Shown here piece by piece: positions 21,628 to 34,102 of a DNA stretch of 64,000 nucleotides. A program made the translations under genes and the position numbers. The DNA comes from Crocodylus rhombifer. Taxonomy: Eukaryota > Chordata > Crocodylia > Crocodylidae. The notes under the pieces were generated by a model, which was not told the origin of the DNA, searched no databases, and saw nothing but the letters and a program-made list of their open reading frames with translations. The first letter of the stretch is position 1. Each line of letters begins with the position of its first letter. The stretch covers positions 124,001-188,000 of the forward strand of contig JAVSML010025189.1 in the NCBI GenBank assembly GCA_038503035.1. The letters are read 5' to 3'.

Positions 21628-24600
21628 ACAGAGTTCTTGGAATATGCAAGTTGTACTGAAACATTTTTTTTAAAGCAATTAAGAAATTATGCTCTCCCCT
21701 ACCCAAGAGTGCTATCTATGTAGGGCCTGCAAAAGTACTACAGCTGTCCCAGGGACAGCTCAGGCACAACATAGGGCTATCACAAATATCCCTATGTTGC
21801 CCGCCTGTGGAAACCTGGGTATAGAGGTAAGCTGGGTGTAGACTAGAAGGAAGTTTCCTAGCTTAGGGGTGGCCAGACCATGGCACACATTGCACAGGTG
21901 GCATGGGCAACCTCTCTGTGGGGCACAGTAGATTGGGGAGGAGCAGGGCAAACAGTGACAGATAGGGCAGGGAGCAGAAAGCGGAGGAAGAGATTGGGCA
22001 AGGGAAGGAAATTGGAGTGGCACTTGCAGTTCAAAATCCAGGTGCTCTGCAGTCCCCTTTACTCTTTTCTGCTTGGCACAGCTCCTTCTCTCTTTCCCCT
22101 GTGCTACAAACCCACAGCCAAGAATCAGACCCTTGGTTGGGGTTCCAACACATTGGCTGCTTAAGTTCAGGGCTGACATTTTTGACCACAGTTTTAATAT
22201 CTTTCAATACCTCTAGTTTCTGCTGTACCCTCTCATTTCTAGTTGCTGCAATCAATATTGGGCCAAATTCGTCCCAGTTGTAACTATAGAAAAGTCACTG
22301 GAATTACACCCAGGGTGATTTATGGTCTTCTATTAATAGGTTCCACAGAGCTGCTAACTGTAATTATAGTCATTTAAAAGTAATGGGAGCCTTGTGAACA
22401 CTGTATGGGAGTTTTGTAGGATGTCTCCAGATCTTGTATTCATTCTCAATAGCAGACCTTGCTTACCTGCTGCTTTGAAATGGATGTCACCGTGCCATGA
22501 AGGGCCCAGCCCTACTCCCACTGAAATAAATGGAAAGGCACTAAGGATGTGAGTGGTCAGGAGTATTATACTACAGTGCGTATGTAAAGAACTCTCCTGG
22601 GTGGCATAGACAGAGCATTATGGTCTTGTATTATGAGATCCTCTTCTAGATGGCATCTGTGTAGTACTGTGAGGCAGACAGGGACTCAGATAAGAGCACC
22701 ATGGGAGCTTTAATTCAGAATTGCCATGCTTTTGTGGATTTAATCAAAACATTCAAGGTTATGTATTTTTTGTACTAATGGAAATATATATATATTGCCA
22801 TTAGTGCAAAAATACCTATGCTATTATGTGCTTTTAGTATCTGACCTGTCATGTCTGAATCTCTAAGCAATGTATTTAAGCATTTGTCTTCTGTTTGTCA
22901 TACTTTTCTTGACATGAATTGAAATATTTATGCTTTGTATTTTATAGTGTAAATAATTGATATTGCTTTAAATGTTGTGCAATCTCCACTGAAACCTACC
23001 CTTTGAGCCCAATAAGAAAAGAAGTTCTACATTCATTTTTGTCCTGAAGAAAGAACCCATAATAAGAGGGGTCTTATTAAACAGGCTGAGATTGTTTTGC
23101 AGACAATGGCATGAAAACTAAGATGCTTTAAACACAAAGATTGACATTCTCTTCACATGTATCACCAGAATAGCTCAACTGACATCTGGGAATCAGACTT
23201 GACCCAGTAGGTTCTTAAAGTTTTCCTGTTTTATTTTGATTTCTGAAAGACTCATTCTTATGAGCATGTCTGGCTTCCCATTACCCATTATGTCACATGG
23301 GATGGAGTGCAAGTACCTACTTCATAAATTAAAATAGTAGCTGAGGAGCAGTAATCCCTTCCTAGTGACTTCTATGGAAACAGGAACAAGCCACAGGAAA
23401 AGCAAAGTAAATGAGGACCAGTTGGTTTGGCAGCACAATACTATTCTAGCACTTACCCATAATGCACTAGGCCATTAGATACCGACTCTCTGCATGAGGC
23501 CATTGCTGAGGGGTTTATAGCAGAATCTGATGAAAAGGATGGGCAGCACAGGAGGTCATCGGCTCAAGAAACATGCTGGCAGTTTATTACAAAGGGAAGT
23601 TTAAATGGTAAGGCATCATCTTGGGGAGTCTGCTGTTTCAGAGGATCACATTCACCTGTGACTAATTATGGACGGCCAGAGAGGCCCTTATGACTCTTAA
23701 ATGATGGTGACAGTTCTGACAATGAAAGCCCTGAAAGTTGGTAGAATTAAAGGAAGTTTCTCAATTCCTTGAGAGAAACGGAAAAAATACATGGGGGAGT
23801 GTGAAGGAAGGGGAGAAAAAATCCCAAGGGAGGAGGGGTGGGAGAAAGGGGAAACAGTGCATGGAAAGAAAAAAACCAAAACACTCCCCGCCCCGCCCCG
23901 CCCCCTGCTTCAAAGTTTTACCTTGTTACAGAACTCAACTTTGAATTCAGGTCCAGATATACTTGTTTATCTTTTGTTTAAACTGGAGTTTCTAAATGAT
24001 CCAGAAGGAATTACCAAGTCCATCAGGCCCTTCGTGAAGCTCCCGCTTCAATAGCTGAAACCAAGAGCAGAAGGTCCAACCAACCCAGTGCCACACTCAG
24101 GAGGTCAAATAGATAGCCACATCCAACACGGACAGCAAGGCCCAGATTCTGCATCATCTATTAAGCATTTAAGCACTTGCTTTCCACTCACCGCAAAAGT
24201 GTGCAGCTCTGTCTGGCCAACAATCCTTTTCCACCACTAAGGTACCCAAATATCCTGGTATCTCAGTGGGCAGCCAGGCATACCCCAGAGACTGATCTTA
24301 CTTTTCTCTCCCATACTGGCTGTGGGCCCTCAGAGGGCAATCCTATTCTCTTCCTTTCTTATTTACTTGTCTAATGTCAGGATCCAGTTCCATCCAACTT
24401 CTAGGAGAGCAGGTGCCCTGCTGGGATCCAGCTAACGCAGCAGAGACATCTGCCAGGATATCTGACAGATAGCAGTGGTGTAACATTGTGGTGTAAAAGA
24501 AAGGGAAAAGGTTTTGCCCATGAACTGGGAGACCTAAATTCTAGGCTTGTGTTATTATTTATTTCATTATGAAGGGATTTGTGCTTATGCTTCTTGCGTT

Positions 24601-25140
24601 TTGGGAAAGCATCAGGCTGAGAGACTCAAAACAGGAGAACAAAGAAGAGCCACATAACTGTGGCCCAGTGAAGTGGGCACTACTTGGTGAGGGGGGTTTG
24701 GACTTTGGCAACTATTGTCAAAGTTTTTCTGTTTGTTAATTAACTGTTGTCTGTTGTAATACATATTAGTCCAGAGAATTAAGAGGCAGGAATGTGACTC
24801 TGTGGCTCAGTGAAACGGGGGAGTCCAAACTTCTACTCCCTGCTGCCAAACCTGTTTATGCTTTTTGCATTACCTAGGCATTGGATAACGTGAAATACAA
24901 ACATAGGGAACAGGGACCAGAACTCAGGACACCCCCCCAATGCCAAGCAAAACCCACCTAATAGACCTACATGTAGGAGTCACATTTCTTGCTTGATCTT
25001 CTGGGACTGTGACTCTTACATTCCTTTTCACTCAGTGGTATGTCATCTGCCAGACCATCAGCTGGTATCAATCAGCATAAACTGGACTGGGGACATGGAA
25101 GATGTATTATCCCATAGCCGAGACTGGCAAGGTTTGGTGT
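21628..25140. other. Unassigned, no gene recognised
   Basis: At 21868 TAGGGGTGGCCAGACCATGG looks like a hAT left terminus, but I could not find its right end. Around 22258-22330 and 22490-22560 are remnants of GGGCCAAATTC-type and GGGCCCAGCCC-type ancient amniote repeats. A CCCCG-rich run lies at 23886-23903. No exon is supportable. Confidence 0.35.
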
Positions 25141-25166
25141 CTTTTCTTTCTTTCTTTCTTTCTTTT
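25141..25166. repeat. (TTTC)n microsatellite
   Basis: About six CTTT/TTTC units immediately upstream of the RTE-like fragment. Confidence 0.85.
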
Positions 25167-25169
25167 CCC

Positions 25170-25556
25170 CCTCAAATCATTGGTTTTCCCTCAAAGTCCA
25201 GGATGATGTCTGTCAGGCTTGATGGCTCCTCAGATGACTGAGGACCCTGATTCTGGATGCACACCTTCTTCAGCAAAAACCTCTCCGAGGATCATCGCCT
25301 TGTCATGGTGAAGAGGCTTGCATGTTCCAGTGACCCTGAGAGCAATGAGGCCTGGAGCTCACACTCCTGGTCGGGCCACCCATGGTGGTAAGGTTGAGGG
25401 GGACAAAGAACGATCCAAGAAGTCCTCGATGGTGGAGGAAGGCTGTGGGCTCAATGGCTGTGAAGGTGAAAGAAGGCTGCAACAGAGAAGTGGCCCCAGC
25501 CATTGTGGTTTACCATGCCACTGACTCCAGCCACCAACCACTAAGACCATCCCCCC
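25170..25556 (+). mobile_element. RTE/Rex3-like LINE 5'-region fragment
   Basis: The segment contains CGCCTTGTCATGGTGAAGAG, TTCCAGTGACCCTGAGAGC and GGGCCACCCATGGTGGTAAGG. This order resembles the 5' untranslated region of RTE-clade LINEs such as Rex3. A second copy in the opposite direction lies at 61187-61552 and matches along nearly the whole length. The right end is hidden by the N gap. No endonuclease or RT coding follows. The family name is from memory of related 5' ends and is less certain than the fact of a two-copy repeat. Confidence 0.5.
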
Positions 25557-25566
25557 NNNNNNNNNN
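25557..25566. other. Assembly gap (10 N)
   Basis: Ten undetermined bases follow a C run at 25551-25556. Frames across this point are artefacts. Confidence 1.
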
Positions 25567-26530
25567 CAAGAATCTGCACACAGGCAACAGATGCTTTTTC
25601 CAAGTAGCATGGGACATGATACCCAACTAAAGAGTGCCCAATATATTTTAGAGTCACAGAAAAGTTGGTCTGGAGAGGACCATCAAGATCAAGCCCTTCC
25701 CTGAGGTAGAATTACCCCTATCCAAGCCATCCCATATCGATCCTTGTCTATCCTATTGCTAAATCTACACAATGAAGCCTGTGAAATAATTACCAGATAT
25801 AATCTCCTAATACACCACAGATAGTGCAATGGTGGTTAGTACCCTGCTGCTGTAAACATTGTTAAAATATGCCTGAGATAGCCAAGAAAGAGAGCCATCC
25901 CCCCTGCTACAGAGAAAGACAAAACCCAGTACACTTTGTTGCAGTCTGGCCATGACATAAAACTTGTTCCTGATTCCATTTATGGCAATCAGTCTGACCC
26001 TGAGCGGAGGGGAAAGAGCCTCTCCTAGTTCCTAGTCAGGAACTTCTGAGTTTTAGTCCCAGTGGGAGCATCGGCATACCCCAGTCAAAGTCCCAAGCCT
26101 TGGCTACAGCTGTTACCCAATAAGTGAGGACTATGAAAATAACCCTGACACTTGTAGCAACATGAGAAGAAGAAAAAAAAACCCTTCCTGGCCCATGTGG
26201 TAGCCAGCAAACCCCAGAACTGTGGGAAAATCGAACACCCTTCACTCTGTATTGCAACTTGGGGATCACAAATGCAATTCCACACATCCTAACCGGAGAG
26301 CCGGAGTTCCCTTTTCTGTCATCCTATCCCCCCATGAACTCATTCCAGCTCTTTTAATCTCCTTTCCTAACCAAGTCATTTGTGGAAATCTGCTTCGTTT
26401 ACTGACTGCTGAGCATGGTCCTCTCCAGTTTCCACCTGCTGTGGGCTGAAGAACTCTTGTCATGATCTCCAAGCAATGTGTGCGTGGAGGGTCTCCTGGG
26501 CTTTCAGGTACTGCTCTTCACAGAGCACTC
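25567..26530. other. Mostly unassigned; includes a CR1 tail remnant
   Basis: Apart from the CR1 3' fragment at 25649-25765, nothing is recognised. Confidence 0.35.
25649..25765 (-). mobile_element. CR1-type 3' end remnant
   Basis: The plus strand reads AGAGTCACAGAAAAGTTGG then GAGAGGACCATCAAG, an old version of the reverse-complemented CR1 3' UTR seen intact at 41081. It is short and diverged. Confidence 0.5.
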
Positions 26531-26532
26531 CA

Positions 26533-26850
26533 GGCATTACCACTTTTAGATCATCCCTGACCAATGGTTACTCAGCCTCTTCTTGAAAACTTCCAGTGAT
26601 GGAGACTCCACAACTTCCCTAGGCAGGCTTTTCCACCGCCTCCCTGTTCTAACAGTGAAGATGTTTCCCACCCCCACCTCTGATATGCAACCTAAAACTG
26701 TTCAACTGCAATTTCAAGCTATTGTTATACTTCCTGCTTTCTGCAGCAAGGGAGAAAAAGAGTTCTCCCTCTTCTTTATGACAACCCTTCAGAAATTTGG
26801 AGACTACTCTGATGTTCCCTCTTAACTGACTTTCCCACAATCTTGAGAAC
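26533..26850 (-). mobile_element. Old CR1 RT C-terminal / 3' fragment
   Basis: Plus-strand words CTTGAAAACTTCCAGTGATG, GACTCCACAACTTCCCTAGG and AGTTCTCCCTCTTCTTTATG correspond to the block that reads TCCAAGGATGGAGTTTGCAC in the 41081 copy. No frame is open. The missing 3' tail may be the piece at 25649-25765, although the two overlap in CR1 coordinates and so are more likely separate copies. Confidence 0.6.
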
Positions 26851-27928
26851 CACAAAGCAGTGAGGCAAGATTTATGTGCAAACAAGATACCTTAATTATC
26901 TGGTAGGGAAAAAAAAAAGGAAAAGAACAAGCTACATGGAGAAAATCAAGAATGTTCAAAAATGACAGAGATCCTACCTTTATTACCGTAACGTCCCTCA
27001 AACTACTCAGGTAAACCTGAGTGTCAGTAATTCCATCATGAACTCCAATTTCCAGGGTCTAATACCTTGCCTATTTCAAATTGCATTGGGTTGAAACTTG
27101 AAATATATGTTGTCAATCCAGATGACATTTCTTTTTTAATTTAAAAAGTAAAAATTGGTTTGAATCTCATCGCTCTCAGAGACCTGAGGACAGCATCTGG
27201 AAAGCACTTAGAGCTGCTCCTGAGCCATATACAGTGCCTAATTGCAGGTCTCAGGTAAGGCTCAGGGGAGACAATTTGGAGGGGCATATTTCCTCGGAGA
27301 AGACCAGAAATTTGAAGGGAAGCATCATAGACATGGTATTAAACTTCATTCACTTCCCCACGGCCTGGGTCCCTGCCTGTAGCCAGATGCCTTACTGTGT
27401 TTGTGATCCATAGCCTGGAATCATCTTCCGAAGGTTGGTGCATGCATCCACTATTTGAAAGAGTGCAGCCATGCTCACTTTTTCCAATGAGCAGCAGTGG
27501 TTGTCCCAAGCTACATTTAATAGTTTCTGTATGATAACCTAGTAGTTAAGCACTTGTCCAAGAAATTGGACATTCATTCCCTCTGAACCTGTAGGGATTC
27601 AAAACCATACCTCCACAGCGAATGCCCTGAACACCTGGCTGTAGTCAAGACTGGGTGGGGGAGCTGTCCAGTGCTGCTGTTGAAGTTGGGCTCATGTGCA
27701 GATGACACTACAAGTGTTACGGAGCCAGTGACAGGCCAAATGAGAGGGAGCCCTACTGTGTGACCGAGTACTTAAGGGTTTCTACTGGGCAGGAGAATCA
27801 GGGGTTGCTTCTTCTTTAATTTATAAGTGAACACCGGATTTAGATACATAAATATCCCCTGAAGCAGAGATTCGATATGCTTTTGTCTCCCTCAGGGGAC
27901 CACTCCAATCATGAGGTTAGCACAATAG
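26851..27928. other. Unassigned
   Basis: At 27540-27610 a SINE-like patch (TAGTAGTTAAGCACTTGTCC, then GGGATTCAAAACC) is possible but weak. No gene is seen. Confidence 0.3.
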
Positions 27929-28263
27929 GGCACTTTTACATGCGCTCCAGGGGTGGCGGAGTGGCACTTTAATTAGAGTGGCTCTCAGACCTGCTCTAAT
28001 TAAAGCACCACTGCATCTCGTGTATCAGGATCCCTGAGCTTAAAAATGGTGGCAGGGGTGCTTGAACAAAAGCTTATTCAATGAGCTTTAGTTCAAGCAC
28101 CCCCGCCACCATTTTTAAGCCTGGGGATGCTGATACACGAGACTCAGGAGACAGCTGGAGTGCAGTAATTGCCTTGCTCCAGCAGACATGATTAATCGAG
28201 TCTGCTCTGACACATGAGAATTACAGTGCGTCAGAGCAGCCTCCACGCCCGAGTACAAGTGCC
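27929..28263. mobile_element. Three-hairpin MITE, copy 2
   Basis: The left end GGCACTTTTACATGCG pairs with the reverse-complemented right end GGCACTTGTACTCGGG. Three nested palindromes are visible: a left hairpin (TTTAATTAGAG ... CTCTAATTAAAG, near 27969-28007), a central hairpin of about 130 bp (28009-28142) in which AAAAATGGTGGCAGGGGTGC faces GCACCCCCGCCACCATTTTT, and a right hairpin (TGCTCTGACACATG ... GTGCGTCAGAGCA, near 28202-28238). It is non-coding. Flanking ATA on both sides hints at a 3-bp target duplication, as in PIF/Harbinger. Confidence 0.7.
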
Positions 28264-31090
28264 ATATTTACTTGAATACCACACATACCTTTCCCAATGC
28301 AAGTGAAGAATCTGGGGTTTTTTAATGCAGAATAGCAGCTGTGTCATTTCTTTAAAGCACTGCTGAGGGAGTCAATTGACTTCTAGCTCCTTATAATCAG
28401 CCTGATTCCTGCTCTTCACTCAACAAATGTTAACGACCCACTTTGCTTTTTTAATGTTCTTGTTCCAGTAATTAAGCTATACCTTGGCTGGCAATTTTGT
28501 TGAAGATTTTGCAATTTAGCTACTCCTGGTCTCTCTCCTCTTATTTTACACCCCTGCAGCCTTCTTTTCAGTATCCTAGATCTGCCCATGTAGTCCAGTC
28601 TTCAGGAGCTACAGCTTTACCTTTTGGCTGAGCAGCCCAGATCTGCTGACAATTTAGCTGTAAAAGGGTTAAAACTAGCTTCAGCCTGAGGAAAAAGGAA
28701 GGGTGAGTGAGCTAAAGATTAGCCTCTGTCCCTACTGCATATGGCCATAACTCTGGCAAAATCTTTTTTCTTCATTCTGCCTTTCCAAAAAAGAAAGTGC
28801 ATCCTTTATTTGCGGTGTGGAGCATGTGAAAAAATACTCAGTATGAAAGGGCACCACTAGCAGTTAATATTTTTCTAAAGAAAATGATCACCACAGCATT
28901 TGGTGAGAGAGATGAGCCCATCAGCACATGTTAGACTTGCCACATACATACCTACCAGATGATTTCTCAATTTCTGGATTCTTATTGGGCTTTGGTGGGA
29001 ATAGATGCCAAACTGCTCAGCCTTGAGCAATACTGGGCACCTACAGATGAATACCTGTGGGGACCCAAGGGTCATTACTGGCCTGTGGGTAGTCAGGCCC
29101 AGTCATGAGGCTCAGGGTCCAGTGCTTGAGTCCAGAAGCGGGAGTCAGCATGGGCAAGCCAAGCTCTAGAAGTAAGCAAGCTGCAGTCTAGATGCCAAGG
29201 ACACGGTCAGGAATGTACTAGGGGTCAAAGAGCCAGAATCAGGAAACCAAAAGCCAAGACAGAGTCAGGAAGCCACAGATGACACCAGGGTCAGGAGCTG
29301 ACAGCCATAGTCAGGAGCAAGTCACAGATCAGTGGCCAGACACACAACCGGGAAAGATCAAGGAATGGAGTCATGGGGAAATGCTGGGATCAGGCTTATC
29401 AACAAAGTGTCCAGGAGACTTAGGCAGACAGTTCATCCCTATCTGCTTTACTGGTTTGGGACAGGGTCAGCTTTCTGTCAGCACATCAGCCAGTGCGTGT
29501 CAGCCAAAAGGATGATTCACCCTAGGTGGGCCAGTGAATCACGACATTGGAGAACTTCAAGCTCCAACAGCAAGGCATCACATGAGTTTAACCACCCCCC
29601 CATCCAACTCCATGGAGTACCGATCATTTGTGGTGGCTTATTTATTAGGCACCTAAGTTCTACCTACCTTCTGCTTTCAGCACTGATGCTCTTTATTGGC
29701 TACACCACTTACTTTCTACTGTGTAAACCAGTGCTCTGCTGAAGTCAGTGGAGACGATGTTAATAAAGGATGAACCCTACATGTTGAAAACTGCTGTGGA
29801 GGCATTTATTTGGATTGATTACAAGTATTATTATTATTTTTTATTATCTATCCCAACACTCAAGCAGTTGCTTTGAACCTCACAGTGAAGAATAAAAGGG
29901 CACGATCCTTGACCTAAGGAACTTCCAAGCTGAACTGCAATTACTTATAACTGGCAAGGCCCGTCCATTGCTAATTGTGTGCGAGAGGCAATGCAAGCTC
30001 CCCTGTGAGCTGAACAATGGGAAGAAGGGTGGTTGGAAAATGATTAGGTTTGAACTGGCAAATGTTTAGATTTCTTAAGTGGTTTTTTTGTGTGTTGCAA
30101 AAATATAATGATTCCTCTGCACAATGGGCAATTATTATCTCTGTTATGGATTTTCTTTTTGCAACTAAAGCATGTCTTGTCCCTAAATTGGAAAGCTAAG
30201 CATGCCTGGATCACTAGTGTACTCATTAGCAATATCCAGTGTTCCTTACTTTAAGCTTCAGAAAGCATGACCTGAGAGGCATGGAAAAGTGCCTAGCCTC
30301 AGGCACCTAGCTGTAAGCCCAGAACTAAAGACAAATATGACTGCATTGTCACCCCTGCCATCAAAGGGAAGGCCATGATGAATTCAGCTCTGCAAAATGC
30401 ACCTCATCTCATCTTGATTTCTCTCATCTGCTCTCATATTAGCTTGGCTTATATTCTCCCATCTCATCTTGCCTCAGCCACTCTTGTTTCACCTCATCTC
30501 AGCCACCTCGGTGTCTTCAGAAGGACGAGGTAGCTCAGGCACTGGTGGCGGTGGATAGCATTAAGCTCATCTGGGTTTCAAACCAAAGCTGGAGTCTGCC
30601 AGGTAATCAGTCTTCACTGAGCTCTGTGCTGCCATAACTACACTTTTATGGCTGTTTAAGCTAGCTAGGATATGTCTAAATGAGCTGCAGTCACACCTTT
30701 AACTGCAAAGTTGATACTGCACAGAACATTTGTTCTGCAGTGGAGCTGGGAAAGGAACTGAGCTTTCCTGAGTGCTTGACAGGCTACCTTACGTACTAGA
30801 TCCTGCTTCCTTTCTGGGAGAAAGGTGTCCATCTGAGTCATGATCACATTGTGTACATGCATCTGTGGACTAGCTTCTGGAAAGGAGAGATGCTTATAGT
30901 AGTCAAGTGTGTGAATGACAGCACAGTAACACCCCGAAAGCCTCCCGCTTGACAACTCTTCGGTACTTAGATGATGGTGCATACATTTTAAGTGCAGACG
31001 TTTTTATACCGAGCTCCATCATGGTGTGTGCAGAGTTCCCCTTTTCTACTTCTAAGCACCTTGAGCACTTGCTCTGGGGTTTTGCTCCCT
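28264..31090. other. Unassigned; degenerate GTCAGGA repeat
   Basis: From 29207 to 29325 GTCAGGA or ATCAGGA words recur five times at irregular 20-50 bp spacing, suggesting a worn tandem repeat or an old LTR-type element. A tRNA-like patch occurs near 30527-30595 (GGTAGCTCAGGCACTGG, then GGGTTTCAAACC). No exon is seen. Confidence 0.35.
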
Positions 31091-31265
31091 TAGAATCACA
31101 GAAAATGAGGGTGTGAAGGGACCTCAGGAGGTCACATCTAGTCCAAACCCCTGCTCAAAGCAGGACCAGCCCCAAGTAGATCATTTCAGTCAGGGCTTTG
31201 TCTAGCCAGACCTTAAAACCCTTAAAAACTCACAGTATTCACTCACAGTCTCTCCTATTGTAAGC
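31091..31265 (-). mobile_element. CR1 3' end fragment
   Basis: The plus strand reads TAGAATCACAGAAAATGAGG, GGGACCTCAGGAGGTCACAT, CCCTGCTCAAAGCAGGACC and CAGGGCTTTGTCTAGCC, closely paralleling the start of the CR1 at 41081. It is a severely 5'-truncated insertion of under 200 bp. Confidence 0.85.
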
Positions 31266-33795
31266 TCCATTGCTTTCAGGGGAATAAAAGTGAAAAACAC
31301 CATTAGGATAAGGAATCAAAATTTGTGGCAGAGAAGATATCTTTTATTAGACCAACTAGATATTTGCAAAATATTTATTTGCAAGCTTTTGGGCACAAGC
31401 ACACTTCACGAGGCATAGAAGATTGTAAGGATTATAGAAGTTCTCCTAGGCACACATGAAAACTCATATTTCAAAGGAGAGCTGAAGGTGGGGTAAAGCC
31501 TCCTGTTTGGGACAGTTCATTTTGTGCAGATTTGGCTCAGAGAAAAGTTGCAAAAGTCTTTTTACCTTGAAATTGTCTGGTGGTAAGCAGGATGTGGAAT
31601 CACATTTCAATCTGCTTATGATGATTTAGGATAATGCCTTTATCCTGATGAAGTTCATTGGCTTAGGGGAAGGAATGGGGGCTGCTGAGGTCTGAGCTGG
31701 ATTTCCTTTTCCTGCGTGGCTTTCTGAAAAGGATTAAAAGGACAAATTGGTATGCAGGCAGGTAGGTCTGCTTCAGTAAGGTACTTAAGTATGGACATGA
31801 AGTATGTGAATAATCCCATTGAGATCAGTTTAAATAAGTGTCTGGGTATCTTTCTGAAGCAGGAACTTATTGCTTATGAGCAACCTGTGCTAAACTCTAA
31901 ATCAGAAGTCTTTGCCTCCAGCAGAGCAGGGACCAAGCAGGAGGGAAAGCCCTGGAGGATTAGGAGTGAGGGTAGTAACATTGTGAGTGAGTACTTTCTG
32001 TTCACACCAAAGGAGCACAGCAGTTAGAGGGCTCATAAACCTCTGGTTGTGATGTAACCACAAGAGGGAAACAACGGAGCACATTGTGCAAGCTTGCTTT
32101 ATGTCCATAAATCCTCCATGCTCATGTCTATCACCTCAAATTTAAAAGGCTTGTTCATCCCTTTTAATTGTTTTTCGAAGCAGAACAGAGTATTGAAACC
32201 GGCTCTTAGACAAGCTGACCACAGTCTAAAAAATACTGCACGTGGACTGCTTCAAACACAGCTGCATTTTGCATTATAAACAGCAGCTCCACTCTCTCCA
32301 CTGTATTAAGCAAGTGGGCGCACCTAATTCACACTTTCCTTAATAGCTTTGTATTTTCTCCTAAGAACTGCTTTGCGGCTAAAGATCTCTCTGCATCTAT
32401 GTTTATGTATAAATTAGGGTGAGTGTTACATTAACTATTGCAATTATACACCTTTGAAACATGACAGTGTGAAACTAGAAGCTGTGCACATTATAAGAAA
32501 TATGTTTAATTAATGAGTTCCCTTTGAGTCTCTTATGTGTTGCTGGAGATTCAATTTTTGTATTTTTTATAGCTAAGAACGTTGGATCCGGCACCTATTT
32601 TGGCTTGGCTTGTTAAAAATCCATATTATACCCATCTTTAGATGATATTTTAATGTAGCCATCTATATACTTCAATGTGCTTTTACTTTGTAATTGCACA
32701 GACCTTATGAATCTTCTATTATTTAACACATATCTGCTACTGTTATGAGATGTAATAAGGTTTGATTGTGTTACTCTGGGAGCATTCTCGTTGCCTTTAA
32801 ATATGACTGCTCCTAGGATAAAATAATACTCTGTGTGAATAAGGATATCAGAGCTCAGTCTCATTCTCACGGGGACTTCATTGTTTTCATTACGGCAATA
32901 TGAGTTCATAAATTTGCCCCAGCCAAGGTATGCAGAACCTTAGAGGCATAAGTATCCAGCAGATGATCGAGGGATTTCTTGCTTGTGCAAAGTGAGATCC
33001 TTTAAAATAAATGCTGCTTCCTTACAGGTTTGCTGTAATTATTAGACTGTAGGATTGCTGGGGTCTGATTAGCAGCTGGGCAAAGCTTAATGACTTCAGT
33101 TGGCATTGAGGGTGCTCATGTATTACATGTAATGGGGATATTGTGAAATAGGTTGCCACCACCTTTTTATTAACAAAAAAAAAAAACCGGGGGAGAGCTG
33201 ATCAGAAGGCTTTTTTCCCTCTGTAAGAATTAAATTAAAATGAAACCATTTAATCACTTTTATTTATTATTCCAGAGGTTTTAGTTTTAATTTTTGCCTG
33301 TTCAGGGACCAATCAAAGCTTTAGCCAAAATCACGGAATCTTTTGGCTGAAATAGGATACTTTCTTTGAAAGTTGCCCTATTGATGAAAGGCCAGTTTTT
33401 TTTAAGAAAGGAAAAAAGAATAAAAGAACCAAAGATAAATGATTTGCCGGTTCTAATTTGTGAAATAAGAGCTTCCTATGGTCTCAGTTAAGGATTTGGC
33501 CTGTTGACCTCATTGTAGGAATAAAATGCCCTTTAAACCATTTTGGTATGGTTTCAGAAGGAAGAGAAAGACAAGGAATGAAAAAAGTATGTCTGGATCT
33601 GAATTAGCTGCAAAGAACATTTTTTAATTCTCTGTTCTGTGCTTCCTTCTCTGCAGACTGTGCTGCAGACATAAGAGCCAACTTTGTTTTTTGCCGGTGG
33701 ATGCTTGCAGACGTTCAAAAAAACACCTCAAAACCATTGCTTTACTTTAAAATGTATGTGTTCCCATGCTGAGCCCCTTGGATGCCCAGAAGAGG
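31266..33795. other. AT-rich, apparently single-copy stretch
   Basis: The first part (31315-31430) is a retroelement tail related to 6798-6923 (AGATATCTTTTATTAGACCA, GCAAGCTTTTGGGCACAAGC). The remainder to 33795 is AT-rich with no recognisable repeat and only short frames. It may contain conserved non-coding sequence but nothing in one sequence can show that. Confidence 0.4.
31315..31430 (-). mobile_element. PLE-like 3' tail remnant
   Basis: This shares the ordered words TTTTATTAGACCAACT, GCAAGCTTTTGGGCA and TTCACGAGGCATAG with the loop and left arm of the 6798-6923 hairpin. The family assignment is tentative. Confidence 0.4.
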
Positions 33796-33974
33796 CAGTG
33801 CATTACTTCAACCTAGCTCTGCAGTGTCTGTAAAGGTCGGGCACTTTAATGGGGCTTTTTTGGCACTTTTATCTAATTGCTGATTGAATCAGCTTTACCT
33901 AAAAGCACTGAAAAGCTCTGCTGAAGTGCCCAGTCTTTACAGACAGTTTAGAATTGGGTTGAAGTAATGCTCTG
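33796..33974. mobile_element. MITE with long terminal inverted repeats
   Basis: The 179-bp element starts CAGTGCATTACTTCAACC and its right end, reverse-complemented, is CAGAGCATTACTTCAACC. The arms stay similar for about 75 bp each, including GTCTGTAAAG and GGGCACTT, so nearly the whole element can fold. No target duplication was recognised. Confidence 0.65.
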
Positions 33975-34028
33975 TTTCATTCAGTAAAGCACTTTATTTT
34001 ATTTTTTTTAGCATCTGCAAGCATGGCT

Positions 34029-34102
34029 CCATAGGTGCTGAGCACCAGCTAATTTTTTTGGTGGGTGCTTGATGCCCAGAGCACCCACGAGTGAGTGCCT
34101 AT
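34029..34102. mobile_element. Short palindromic element
   Basis: CCATAGGTGCTGAGCACC at the left is matched in reverse complement by GAGTGCCTATGG at the right, with GGTGGGTGC and GCACCCAC inside. It is a small, worn foldback element. Confidence 0.4.

Noticed and set aside
21868..22150. Possible hAT left end (TAGGGGTGGCCAGACCATGG)
   Set aside because: No matching right terminus or 8-bp duplication found within 500 bp.
30044..30232. 62-codon minus frame with CxxC-like spacing (CFSCKKK...CPLC)
   Set aside because: Two CxxC pairs resemble a zinc-binding peptide, but there is no flanking exon structure and the frame is too short to distinguish from chance.
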